A stretch of 64,000 nt of DNA. It comes from Oribacterium sp. C9. GTDB taxonomy: Bacteria > Bacillota > Clostridia > Lachnospirales > Lachnospiraceae. The notes beneath the pieces were generated by a model. The model was not told the DNA's origin and ran no database searches. It saw only the letters and a list, made by a program, of their open reading frames with translations. Shown one piece after another: positions 1-7,995 of the stretch; position 1 is the stretch's first letter; every line of letters starts with the position of its first letter. A program made the position numbers and the translations under genes. The stretch covers positions 91,949-155,948 of the forward strand of contig NZ_MUHW01000006.1 of assembly GCF_002007235.1 (NCBI RefSeq), given 5' to 3'.

Positions 1-362
1 GCAAAGGCTTCAACCATCTCGGCACCTGCCGCCTGATATATGGCAGCATCCATGATGCTGGTTACTTCGCTTCGCTTAATCAGCTGGTCAATGCCTAATC
101 CTACAGTTGCGGCGAACATATAGGCTTCATCGCAGCCCTGAAGATTTTTGTACAGGTTCTTTGACCTTATGGTGAGACCTGCTATATGAGTGATATCAGG
201 GGCAGTCTGAGATATTGAAAATTTTCGATAAAAGCATCTGGGGGCGGCAGCAGCCTGCATCTTTTCTACGCAGAGCCTTATTCTTTCGTCTATCTCAGGG
301 GTGGGAGTGATGTTCCGGTAGCCGAGAAAACGGTAAATTTCTTTGGTTCGTAATTCAATCAT
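1..362 (-). CDS. Cobalamin-dependent methionine synthase activation-domain protein (partial)
   Basis: The minus-strand frame starting at the ATG at 362-360 stays open to the window edge, so the C-terminus is missing. The visible 120 residues include PDITHIAGLTIRS and CDEAYMFAATVGLGID, and match what I know of stand-alone proteins related to the MetH reactivation (AdoMet-binding) domain that Clostridia carry beside metH and metF. Such proteins help return oxidised cob(II)alamin of methionine synthase to the methylated form. It lies downstream of metF on the same strand, which supports a one-carbon/methionine role. A hairpin separates the two, so it may have its own promoter. The family assignment rests on remembered similarity and context. 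Confidence 0.75.
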   Translation of the reverse strand, partial: MIELRTKEIYRFLGYRNITPTPEIDERIRLCVEKMQAAAAPRCFYRKFSISQTAPDITHIAGLTIRSKNLYKNLQGCDEAYMFAATVGLGIDQLIKRSEVTSIMDAAIYQAAGAEMVEAF

Positions 363-463
363 AGTTACATTTGTGTTTTGAAAGTGGGTGCGACTATATG
401 TTAATTATATTCAGGAAAATAACGTGAATAGTGCGATTCAAAGCCTGCTTTCATAGAAATATC

Positions 464-494
464 AAAAGTGCCGCGACCATTTGGCAACGGCACT
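464..494 (-). terminator. Rho-independent terminator after metF
   Basis: The arms AGTGCCG (468-474) and CGGCACT (488-494) form a hairpin. On the minus strand it is followed by TTTTGATATTT. It sits just past the metF stop codon. Confidence 0.65.
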
Positions 495-513
495 GGAAAA
501 TCTAATTTGTTAT

Positions 514-1377
514 TTAAACCTTCAGGATCTCCGAAAGATTCTTCTGGATCGCTTCAGCTACATCAGGCTTATTCATGGAATAAACGTGGATGTGCTTTAC
601 GTCGTTAGCTATGAGGTCAATGATCTGCTCTGTGGCGTAAATGATTCCTGCCTGCTTCATGGCCTCAGGATGGTCACCGAACTTATCAACTATTTCCTTG
701 AAGCGGGTTGGAACAGTAGTTCCGGAAAGTGCAACGGAACGGCCCAGCTGCTTTGCATTGGTGATAGGCATTATACCTGCAAGTACAGGTACACGGATGT
801 CGTTCTCGCGAAGTCTGTAAAGGAAGTTGAAGAACTCGGCATTGTCAAAGAACATCTGAGTGGTGAGGAAATCAACACCCGCATCGACTTTGAGTTTCAG
901 GTTCTTGATGTCTTCGTCCTTGTGAGCACACTCAACATGACCTTCAGGATAGCAGGCGCCGCCTATGCAGAAGTTTCCGTGAGCCTTTATGTCTGCGATA
1001 AGCTCGGAAGCATAGTGATAATCATCATGAGGAGTTCCATCCTTTGGAATATCGCCTCTGAGAGCCATGATGTTCTCAAATCCGTTCTCCTTGAACTTCT
1101 GAAGCATATTGTGAACATGCTCCCTGGTGGAAGAAACGCAGGTGAGATGTGGGAGAACCTCGACTCCGTGTTTGTCACGGATATTCTTTGCGATGTTCAA
1201 TGTAAACTCCGAGGTTCCGCCACCTGCACCATAGGTCACGGACATGAAGCTCGGGTGAAGAGCAGCCACATCTTCAGTTGCCTGCTGTACTGATTCAAAA
1301 TTCTCGATCTTTTTCGGTGGGAAAACCTCAAAGGATAATGTTACCTTGCCGCTGTTAAGTATATCGATGATTCTCAT
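514..1377 (-). CDS. metF: Methylenetetrahydrofolate reductase
   Basis: Reduces 5,10-methylene-THF to 5-methyl-THF, the methyl donor for methionine synthase, in the cytoplasm. The chosen start (MRIIDILNSGK) has a GAGGGA ribosome site just upstream; an upstream in-frame ATG at 1440 would add 21 residues unlike the family. Family hallmarks are LSFEVFPPKK near the N-terminus (catalytic Glu region), SVTYGAGG, the ALRGDIP segment, and DFLTTQMFFDNAEF. At 287 residues it has the normal bacterial length. The neighbouring activation-domain protein fits the same pathway. Identification is secure. Confidence 0.95.
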   Translation of the reverse strand: MRIIDILNSGKVTLSFEVFPPKKIENFESVQQATEDVAALHPSFMSVTYGAGGGTSEFTLNIAKNIRDKHGVEVLPHLTCVSSTREHVHNMLQKFKENGFENIMALRGDIPKDGTPHDDYHYASELIADIKAHGNFCIGGACYPEGHVECAHKDEDIKNLKLKVDAGVDFLTTQMFFDNAEFFNFLYRLRENDIRVPVLAGIMPITNAKQLGRSVALSGTTVPTRFKEIVDKFGDHPEAMKQAGIIYATEQIIDLIANDVKHIHVYSMNKPDVAEAIQKNLSEILKV

Positions 1378-1841
1378 AGTTCCCTCGCTGATTTCTATAT
1401 ATTGATTTAAGTGAAAATGACTCGGTGTCGACTTTGACACTCACACTTATAGCATTAACGACAGTGAATTTCACATGTGCAAAAAAGCGTCTTCCGACTA
1501 ACTAATACTATTTAATCACATCGTCAAAATAATTCAAAATATATTAAATTTAGTAGAGGTTATAGATACAATTTATTGCACTTCGGGGTTGGGGTGAAAA
1601 TATGTGAGAATAATGTCAGATTTGAATGTTTTCTTCCTTATGTGAAAAAAATAAAAAACCAGTGTAAAGCAGACAAATTACGTATTCTGATTTGTCTGCT
1701 TTTGTTTTGGTGATATTCTTATATGGAGAGTTAAGAGGTGAGAGACTTTGTTCATCATGAGGATTCAGAGGATGTCCGGGATTCAGAGAGCATACCTGAT
1801 CATTACAGAATTAAGATTATACTTGCCGGAAAGAGGACTAA
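1378..1841. other. Intergenic region between metF and the TraX-like gene
   Basis: This is AT-rich divergent intergenic DNA. It contains one clear hairpin at 1667-1702 (arms AAGCAGACAAAT and ATTTGTCTGCTT) followed by TTTGTTTT on the plus strand, with an A-rich stretch on the other side, so it can act as a terminator on the plus strand and weakly on the minus. I looked for SAM, T-box and B12 riboswitch signatures in the metF leader and found none. The ribosome site of the next gene (AAGAGGA) lies at the right end. Confidence 0.5.
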
Positions 1842-2585
1842 ATGAATAACAGACTGTGTAATTCCAATTATCTGAAGCTGGTTGCGATCATTGCCATGAC
1901 TATCGATCACGGGACAGATCTTCTTTACCCCGGTTTTCCGGCAGAGCCCATTCCATTGGCGCTTCATTTTATAGGCAGGCTTACGGCACCCATCATGTGG
2001 TTCTTTGTCTGTGAGGGTTATCATTACACGAGAGACGTAAAGAAGTATATGCTGAGGCTCGGGGTATTTGCCGTTATTTCGCATTTTGCCTATTGCTTCG
2101 GCTTCGGAATAAGTCTGAATCCTTTTGAAGGAAGTATCTTTAACAGAACCAGTGTGATGTATCCTCTTTTTATAGCGGTTCTGGTTCAGTACCTTGAGGA
2201 CAATGCTTCTGCATGGAAATCATGGCTGAAGAGTTTCATTCAGTTTGTTCTGGTCTGGAGTGCTTTCCCTGCAGACTGGAGCTGCATAGCAGTTCTGGCG
2301 ATTTTGGGGATGTATAAAAGAAGAGGGAACCTTGAGCTTCAGATGCTTGAAATGATAAAGTGGGTCCTTCTTTACGGAATCGTATCATACTTCTTTGTAA
2401 GTAAAGTTTATGCGCTGGAACTTGTGGGAGTCCTCATGGTATATCCTGTTTTGAAGTTTTACAATGGAGAAAGAGGAAAGGCACGATGGATGAAGTGGTT
2501 CTTCTATATTTATTATCCGCTGCACTTCGTCATCATCGGAATAATAAGATGTCTTGTCTATGGAGATGTGATGATCTCCGTATGA
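1842..2585 (+). CDS. TraX family membrane protein
   Basis: A 247-residue polytopic membrane protein. The N-terminal segment LKLVAIIAMTIDHGTDLL followed by HFIGRLTAPIMWFFVCEGYHYTRD is the signature of the TraX family (named for the F-plasmid pilin acetylase), which belongs to a broad class of membrane acyltransferases. In Firmicutes these proteins are chromosomal and their substrate is unknown. Several hydrophobic segments run to the C-terminus. An AAGAGGA ribosome site precedes the ATG. It ends 43 bp before the MATE pump gene and could share its transcript. No pilus genes are nearby, so conjugation is not implied. Confidence 0.8.
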   Translation: MNNRLCNSNYLKLVAIIAMTIDHGTDLLYPGFPAEPIPLALHFIGRLTAPIMWFFVCEGYHYTRDVKKYMLRLGVFAVISHFAYCFGFGISLNPFEGSIFNRTSVMYPLFIAVLVQYLEDNASAWKSWLKSFIQFVLVWSAFPADWSCIAVLAILGMYKRRGNLELQMLEMIKWVLLYGIVSYFFVSKVYALELVGVLMVYPVLKFYNGERGKARWMKWFFYIYYPLHFVIIGIIRCLVYGDVMISV

Positions 2586-2628
2586 ATGGTTATTTGCTGG
2601 AATTAAATCATTTGCAGAGGGAAAGTAA

Positions 2629-3993
2629 GTGAACGATAAAAAGTTTTTATTTGAAAAAGACAGTATACCGCATGCTTTAGGGGTTATGGCATTTCCTGCC
2701 ATAGCAAGCCAGTTGATAACACTGATATACAATCTGGCTGATACATGGTTTGTCGGGAGAACAAATAATCCCTATATGGTGGCATCCTGTTCACTAGTGC
2801 TTCCTGTATATATGCTGACTATCGTTATATCGAATATATTCGGAGCCGGCGGTGGAACATTGATCGCACGTCTCATAGGAAAAGGTGAAGACGATGAAGC
2901 TTCAAGAGTTTCTGCGGCCTGTATATGGATGGCATTGGGCTTAGGTCTTGCGTTCTCTCTGATGTGCTTTTTTGTGATGACTCCGTTCCTTATTTTTCTT
3001 GGGGCAAGTGACAATGTGCTTGAATATTCCAGACAATACATGTTCTTTGTGGTGGTTCTTGGCGGGGTACCGGTGATATTCAGTAATACTGTGTCATCTA
3101 TGCTGAGAAGTATCGGACTTTCTTCAAAAGCTTCATTCGGGCTCAGTATGGGTGGAGTTCTGAACATTGTACTGGATCCAATATTTATGTTTGTGATACT
3201 GCCTGACGGCAAACAGGTCATGGGAGCGGCACTTGCTACCATGATCAGTAATCTTGTTGTGGCAGTTTACTTCATCATAACTTATCAAAAGTCAGAGAAA
3301 GATACTGTGTTGAGATTAAGGATGAAGGGAGAGTACCCTTCGAAAGAATCTTTTTCGGCTATTTTTGGTGTCGGGATTCCGGCTGCAGTCGGCGTCCTTC
3401 TTTTTGACCTTTGCAATATCGTTATTAACAGACTGTCAGCCTCTTATGGAGACATTGAGCTGGCGGCTATCGGGATAGTTCTGAAAGCGGAGAGGCTTCC
3501 GCTGAATATAGGAATAGGTATCTGTCTCGGTATGATTCCGCTTCTTGCCTATAATTATTCATCCGGTAACAGGAAACGTATGGATGAGTTTTTCAGATTC
3601 GGACGTGCTGTAGGACTGGGAATCGGAATCACCTGTGTGATCCTTTATTATATTTTCGCGCCGGCCATCATGCAGGCGTTTATCGGAGATGCGGAAACTG
3701 TCCGATACGGAACCATGTTTCTCAGGGCGAGATGTTTTGCTACACCCCTTATGTTCCTCTGTTTTTCCATGGTTCATTTTACACAGGCCATCGGGAGGGG
3801 TAATGCTTCCTTCTGGCTGGCAGTGATACGCCAGATCGTTTTCAATATTCCGATACTTTTTTTGTTTAACAGACTGTTTGGCGTTATGGGTATCGTATGG
3901 ACACAGATAGTGGCAGATATTTTTACGGTTATAGTTTCGTACATAATATATGCAGGGATAAGAAAGAGTGAAGGCTGGCCTGCTGGTTTATAA
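2629..3993 (+). CDS. MATE family multidrug/cation antiporter
   Basis: A 454-residue inner-membrane protein with about 12 hydrophobic helices in two related halves. The halves begin FPAIASQLITLIYNLADTWF and VGIPAAVGVLLFDLCNIVIN, each typical of the MatE fold. These transporters export cationic compounds using Na+ or H+ gradients. The start is a GTG preceded by GAGGGAAAG. The gene follows TraX closely. The substrate cannot be inferred. A second, unrelated MATE gene lies at 53657-54988. Confidence 0.92.
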   Translation: MNDKKFLFEKDSIPHALGVMAFPAIASQLITLIYNLADTWFVGRTNNPYMVASCSLVLPVYMLTIVISNIFGAGGGTLIARLIGKGEDDEASRVSAACIWMALGLGLAFSLMCFFVMTPFLIFLGASDNVLEYSRQYMFFVVVLGGVPVIFSNTVSSMLRSIGLSSKASFGLSMGGVLNIVLDPIFMFVILPDGKQVMGAALATMISNLVVAVYFIITYQKSEKDTVLRLRMKGEYPSKESFSAIFGVGIPAAVGVLLFDLCNIVINRLSASYGDIELAAIGIVLKAERLPLNIGIGICLGMIPLLAYNYSSGNRKRMDEFFRFGRAVGLGIGITCVILYYIFAPAIMQAFIGDAETVRYGTMFLRARCFATPLMFLCFSMVHFTQAIGRGNASFWLAVIRQIVFNIPILFLFNRLFGVMGIVWTQIVADIFTVIVSYIIYAGIRKSEGWPAGL

Positions 3994-4113
3994 ATAAATA
4001 TGACGTCATTTTGGCGCCAATGGAATAAGAAACTGACTCTACTTTGAGTAGGTGGTCTTTGGCTCATACAAGTACTAAGATTTCAGCATAGGGGAAACCC
4101 CAAGGAGGAATAA

Positions 4114-4794
4114 ATGAGAGTACTTGTATTGAACGGAAGTCCCAAAAAGAAAAGTGACACATTTCGTTTGACGGAAAGCTTTTTAAAGGGACTCAACAAA
4201 AAAGAGAAACATGATGTAGACATTATCAATGTCATCGAAAAGACGGTTGCACCCTGCAGAGGCTGCTTCAAATGCTGGGAGAAAATGGATGGCCACTGCG
4301 TAATGGAGGACGATCAGAATAGGATTCTGGATCTCTATACGAAGGCGGATCTTATTATCTGGAGCTTCCCGCTGTACTGTTATTCCATGCCGTCCCATCT
4401 AAAGGCGGTTCTCGACAGGACCGTTCCGCTGGTGAAGATGAGGATGGTGGAGGAGCAGGACGGAAGAATTCATCATGAAGCAGGGGCGGATTTTTCGAAA
4501 CTTCATACACTTGTGATCTGCGGCTGCGGTTTTCCTGACTGGGACGGGAATTTTGATGGGCTCAGGATGATGTGCAAACAGTGCTTCTGCGGATCGGACA
4601 TGGTATGTGTTCCGGAGGCACCTTTGCTCAATGTTCCTGCCGCGGCTGTTGTGGCAGATCCGTTGCTTCAGAAATTCGAAAGGGCCGGTGAGGAGTATGC
4701 GGAGACATTTCACCTTTCACCGGAGACTGTGACAGGTCTTGAGACACCTATGATACCGAAGGCTGAGTATCTTCGTAATGTGAACGGAGGCTGA
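4114..4794 (+). CDS. NAD(P)H-dependent flavoprotein with four-Cys motif
   Basis: A 226-residue flavodoxin-fold oxidoreductase. The N-terminus MRVLVLNGSPKKKSDT is the FMN phosphate-binding loop of the NADPH-dependent FMN reductase/iron-sulfur flavoprotein families. Cys48, Cys51, Cys54 and Cys62 give C-x2-C-x2-C-x7-C, the compact spacing that binds a [4Fe-4S] cluster in Isf-type flavoproteins, although some non-FeS relatives keep a similar pattern. SFPLYCYSMPSHLKAVLDR is the family segment near the flavin ring. An AAGGAGG site precedes the ATG. The stop is 5 bp before the next start, so it is co-expressed with the SOR-like regulator, which points to redox or oxygen stress (inference). Confidence 0.8.
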   Translation: MRVLVLNGSPKKKSDTFRLTESFLKGLNKKEKHDVDIINVIEKTVAPCRGCFKCWEKMDGHCVMEDDQNRILDLYTKADLIIWSFPLYCYSMPSHLKAVLDRTVPLVKMRMVEEQDGRIHHEAGADFSKLHTLVICGCGFPDWDGNFDGLRMMCKQCFCGSDMVCVPEAPLLNVPAAAVVADPLLQKFERAGEEYAETFHLSPETVTGLETPMIPKAEYLRNVNGG

Positions 4795-4799
4795 GGAAT

Positions 4800-5471
4800 A
4801 TGAACCAGTACGTTACAGGTGCAGTTATCAAAGAACTGAGAGAAAAAAATAAAATGACTCAGAGCCAGCTTGCGGAGAAGCTGGGAGTCAGTGACAAAGC
4901 TATTTCTAAGTGGGAGACAGCAAAGGGGTATCCTGACATCACCCTTTTGGAGCCCATAGCGGATGCATTCCGGATCTCCGTAACGGAGCTGATTTCCGGA
5001 AACACCGTACACAATGAAAATGTATCGGCGAATATGCTCCGATCGAAATTCTATATCTGTCCGGTCTGCGGCAATGTGATCCACAGCATGGGGGAGGCAG
5101 TGATTAATTGTCATGGGATTCAGCTTCTGCCGGCTGAAGCAGAGCTGACAGATGAACAACATATGGTTTTTGTTGAGCGTGTGGAGGACGAGTATTTCGT
5201 CAGGATCGATCACGAAATGAACAAGAACCACTACATTTCATTTATTGCAGCAGTATCACCGGATCGCTGTCAGATTGTGAAGCTTTATCCGGAAGGAGAA
5301 GCCCAGGCGAGATTTTCCATCAATGGCGTGCAGAAAATCTTTTTCTACTGTAACCGAGATGGTCTTTTCAGTCATGAGATCATAAAAGGTATTGATGATA
5401 AAAAGAGCGGCTACGACGATACACAGGAACGGAGAGAGCTGGAGAAAGCAGCTGCCAGGCTGTTTGGATAG
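4800..5471 (+). CDS. HTH regulator fused to a desulfoferrodoxin/superoxide-reductase-like module
   Basis: A 223-residue protein. Residues 1-68 are a Cro/C1-type HTH (KMTQSQLAEKLGVSDKAISKWE). Residues 84-190 read like a desulfoferrodoxin: Cys87, Cys90, Cys104 and His105 sit where desulforedoxin has CxxC...CC, and His121, His138, His144 and Cys184 sit at the SOR iron-ligand positions. The last SOR ligand (CxxH) is Asp187 here. So most metal ligands are kept but both centres are altered, as expected of a sensor rather than an enzyme (inference). A GGAGG site precedes the start. It forms a two-gene operon with the flavoprotein before it, whose expression it may control. Confidence 0.82.
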   Translation: MNQYVTGAVIKELREKNKMTQSQLAEKLGVSDKAISKWETAKGYPDITLLEPIADAFRISVTELISGNTVHNENVSANMLRSKFYICPVCGNVIHSMGEAVINCHGIQLLPAEAELTDEQHMVFVERVEDEYFVRIDHEMNKNHYISFIAAVSPDRCQIVKLYPEGEAQARFSINGVQKIFFYCNRDGLFSHEIIKGIDDKKSGYDDTQERRELEKAAARLFG

Positions 5472-5615
5472 TGCTTAGAATTCGGATCAGGAAAAAATGT
5501 GTCCGTGACAATAGGCTTAAGTTGAAGTTTTATGGTTTCCGGCCATTTATAATCGGTTTTCTATAATGATTTACGACTTGAAAAAGCAAAAAAGAAAACG
5601 AAGGAGATTAAATGA
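5472..5615. other. Short intergenic region before the recombinase gene
   Basis: AT-rich leader with two TATAAT-like hexamers near 5549 and 5563 and an AAGGAG ribosome site at 5601-5606 that decides the start of the recombinase. There is no convincing -35 at consensus spacing and no clear terminator. Confidence 0.3.
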
Positions 5616-6224
5616 ATGGAGAGCCAAAAGCTGTATGCGTATATTCGTGTATCATCAAGAGATCAAAATGAAGACAGGCAGATGATTGTCATGAGGAATC
5701 TTGGTATACCGGAGAGAAACATTTTTGTAGACAAACAGTCGGGAAAGGATTTCGATAGACCGCAGTATAAAAAACTTCTTCGAAAGTTGGATGAGAACTC
5801 AGTCATGTATGTGAAATCTATTGATCGACTAGGAAGATCTTACAGAGATCTCAATGAACAATGGAGGATCATCACGAAGGAAAAGCATGCAGATATCGTA
5901 GTTGTAGATATGCCACTGCTTGATACAAGAAGAGAAAAGAATCTTATGGGAACATTGATAGGGGATATAGTATTGGCGCTTCTCAGTTATGTAGCGGAGA
6001 ATGAACGACTTTGTATAAAGCAGAGACAAGCAGAAGGAATCATAGCGGCAAAGGCCAGAGGTGTTAAGTTTGGAAGACCGGTTCATAAGTTGCCGAACAA
6101 TTTTTATGAAGTATGTTGTAAATGGCAAAATAAACAGATTACTATCAGGCAGGCTGCAGTAGATTGTGGAATGGCTGAATCAACTTTTTTCAAAAAGGCT
6201 CGCCAATATATGAATAAGGCATAA
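5616..6224 (+). CDS. Small serine recombinase (resolvase/DNA invertase)
   Basis: A 202-residue serine recombinase. The catalytic motif YIRVSS places the nucleophile at Ser13. SIDRLGRSYRDL carries the conserved arginines and GTLIGDIVLALLSYVAENERL is the dimer-interface helix region. The C-terminal part (QITIRQAAVDCGMAESTFFKKARQY) is an HTH. Its size matches Hin/Gin/Tn3-resolvase proteins rather than large phage integrases. A second ATG at 5612 is out of frame. Directly downstream lies an inverted-repeat pair with the geometry of invertase crossover sites, followed by surface-modification genes, so I favour a DNA invertase acting on the adjacent switch over a transposon resolvase. Confidence 0.9.
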   Translation: MESQKLYAYIRVSSRDQNEDRQMIVMRNLGIPERNIFVDKQSGKDFDRPQYKKLLRKLDENSVMYVKSIDRLGRSYRDLNEQWRIITKEKHADIVVVDMPLLDTRREKNLMGTLIGDIVLALLSYVAENERLCIKQRQAEGIIAAKARGVKFGRPVHKLPNNFYEVCCKWQNKQITIRQAAVDCGMAESTFFKKARQYMNKA

Positions 6225-6335
6225 ATTGGAAAATAGTTAGTTGTCGAGGCAGATTAATTTAATGATGGCGATTCGAAGAGTATTACTCAGATATAAGACT
6301 GAACGAGGTTGTGAAAGAGGTTGTGAAAAAAGATA

Positions 6336-6364
6336 ATTTCAAAAAGTGTACTTTAGTAAATAAA
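6336..6364 (+). repeat. Left inverted repeat (candidate recombination site)
   Basis: The first 19 bases (ATTTCAAAAAGTGTACTTT, 6336-6354) are an exact inverted copy of 6483-6501, and the full 29 bp match the inverted right repeat at 26 positions. The repeat is itself quasi-palindromic around a central GT dinucleotide (6348-6349), with about 12-bp arms, which is the layout of serine-recombinase crossover sites. Confidence 0.75.
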
Positions 6365-6487
6365 TTGTGTTCTTAGACACAACGACGATGATTATATCAT
6401 ATACGTACTATTTTTTTTGTACATCGAGCACTTTTTGCAGGAAATTCATAATAGTTGAGATGTGTATTCCTGTTTATTTCAAAAAGT
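6350..6487. other. Candidate invertible promoter segment
   Basis: About 138 bp between the central dinucleotides of the two repeats. It is AT-rich and non-coding. As read here its best promoter element points away from the downstream acyltransferase genes. Inversion would turn that element toward them. A further half-site-like ACTTTTTG lies at 6430-6437. That it inverts is inferred from architecture only. Confidence 0.55.
6391..6396 (-). promoter_or_regulatory. Extended -10 element inside the invertible segment
   Basis: The minus strand reads TGATATAAT, a perfect extended -10 (TGnTATAAT). No good -35 sits 17 bp away, but extended -10 promoters can work without one. In this orientation it drives toward the recombinase, which would be the OFF state for the MBOAT operon. 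Confidence 0.4.
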
Positions 6488-6501
6488 ACACTTTTTGAAA
6501 T
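6473..6501 (-). repeat. Right inverted repeat (candidate recombination site)
   Basis: Contained in a perfect palindrome with 14-bp arms (6474-6487 and 6490-6503) around a 2-bp AC centre. This is the size and 2-bp core expected for a serine invertase site. Read on the minus strand, the core is GT like the left repeat, so the two sites face each other. It ends 13 bp before the MBOAT start codon. Confidence 0.75.
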
Positions 6502-6516
6502 AAGGAAGCCTTAATT

Positions 6517-7968
6517 ATGCAGTTTAATAGTTATGAGTTTGTACTCTGTTTTTTGCCTATCACAGTCATATTGTATTTTCTCGGGAATCATATTAGACCA
6601 TTTGCAGGGAAAATGGTGTTGATATTGGCAAGCTTGGTGTTTTATGCCTATGAAAGGCTTAATATGCTCTTTTATCTTGGTGCAAGTATCCTGACAAATT
6701 ATCTTTTTGCTATATTGATAAGAAAATTCAAGCTGAAAAGCAGACTTATCATGATGATCCCAATAATTATTAATGTGGTTGCCTTATTATATTTTAAGTA
6801 TTCTGATTTCGTTGTCAGTAATTTAAATTCTTTTACCGGAAAAAATATAGATTTATGGAGAATTGTGCTTCCTTTAGGAATATCATTTTATACATTCCAG
6901 CAAATAGCTTATATTGTGGCGATTGAGCGATGGGAACTGAAGAATAACAGCCTTACTGATTATCTCGTATATATTTTATATTTTCCCAAGCTTATCATGG
7001 GACCTATCGTTGATCCTGTGGATTTCATAGGGCAGATAAATCAAAAGGAAAAGAAACGTATAGATATACATAATCTCGCAGTTGGGATAAAGTTATTCAG
7101 TTTAGGATTGATAAAGAAGGTCTTGCTGGCGGATACATTTGCAAAGGCTGTGGCTTGGGTATATGGAAACTTTGATTTTGCCACATCCATGGATTGCATT
7201 CTTCTTGTTTTATTCTATACATTTGAAATTTATTTTGATTTTAGTGGGTACAGTGATATGGCAGTTGGAATATCATCCATGATGAACATTGAACTTCCCA
7301 TGAACTTTGATTCACCGTATAAGGCTATATCTATAAAAGATTTCTGGAAAAGATGGCATGTTTCTCTCACAAAATTCCTGACAAAATACATTTACATACC
7401 ACTGGGTGGATCCAGAAAAGGTATCGTATTTACATATATTAACATAATGATAGTTTTTATGGTTAGCGGAATATGGCATGGAGCCAACTGGACGTTTATT
7501 TTATGGGGATTTCTCCATGGACTTATCAGCTGTTTTGACAGGGCGCTTCAGAAGACAGAAGAAAAAATATTTATGCCGGTAAGGTGGCTGTGTACCTTTG
7601 GCTGTGTCAATGTTTTGTGGCTGTTATTCAGTGCAGAATCCATAGGTCAGTGGAAAGCTGTGATTAAAAGAATATTGTCAATGCAGAGTACTGAGATCAG
7701 CAGTGGGCTTATTGGAAACTTCAATCTTGCTGAGAGTCAGTTTATATGTGATATGTTGTTTATTCCCGATCGTATTCAATATGGAGTCAGAGGATTTAAT
7801 ATGCTTGTCTTTATCTTAGCGGCTTGTATTATCTGTTTCATTCCGGAAAACAATTTTAGAAAAATAGATAAATTGAGTTTTGCTTCGCTGATACTTTCGG
7901 TGCTTTCTTTTGTTTGGGGAGTTTTACGCCTTGGCTCGGAATCCGTATTTGTATATTTCGGTTTTTAA
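6517..7968 (+). CDS. MBOAT family O-acyltransferase (AlgI/DltB-like)
   Basis: A 483-residue polytopic membrane protein. DFWKRWHVSLTKFLTKYIYIPLGGSRKG and VSGIWHGANWTFILWGFLHG are the diagnostic MBOAT motifs. His321 in WHGAN is the catalytic histidine. Such proteins pass acyl groups, usually acetyl, across the membrane to a periplasmic or extracellular partner that acylates a polysaccharide. The next gene encodes a membrane-anchored SGNH-like protein, the usual partner. The palindromic right repeat occupies the normal promoter/ribosome-site region, with only AAGGA nearby at 6502-6506, so expression probably depends on the orientation of the upstream segment. Confidence 0.93.
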   Translation: MQFNSYEFVLCFLPITVILYFLGNHIRPFAGKMVLILASLVFYAYERLNMLFYLGASILTNYLFAILIRKFKLKSRLIMMIPIIINVVALLYFKYSDFVVSNLNSFTGKNIDLWRIVLPLGISFYTFQQIAYIVAIERWELKNNSLTDYLVYILYFPKLIMGPIVDPVDFIGQINQKEKKRIDIHNLAVGIKLFSLGLIKKVLLADTFAKAVAWVYGNFDFATSMDCILLVLFYTFEIYFDFSGYSDMAVGISSMMNIELPMNFDSPYKAISIKDFWKRWHVSLTKFLTKYIYIPLGGSRKGIVFTYINIMIVFMVSGIWHGANWTFILWGFLHGLISCFDRALQKTEEKIFMPVRWLCTFGCVNVLWLLFSAESIGQWKAVIKRILSMQSTEISSGLIGNFNLAESQFICDMLFIPDRIQYGVRGFNMLVFILAACIICFIPENNFRKIDKLSFASLILSVLSFVWGVLRLGSESVFVYFGF

Positions 7969-7995
7969 TTGGATTTTTAGAAGGATAAACAAAGA

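Noticed and set aside
481..1293. A 270-codon plus-strand ORF opposite metF
   Set aside because: It is the antisense shadow of a clearly real metF with strong codon bias; no ribosome site or family similarity.
1441..1800. SAM, cobalamin or T-box riboswitch upstream of metF
   Set aside because: I looked for the conserved cores of each class on the minus strand and found none.
5616..6224. Serine recombinase as evidence for a transposon or prophage
   Set aside because: No transposase, terminal repeats or phage genes flank it; the adjacent crossover-like repeats give a better local explanation.
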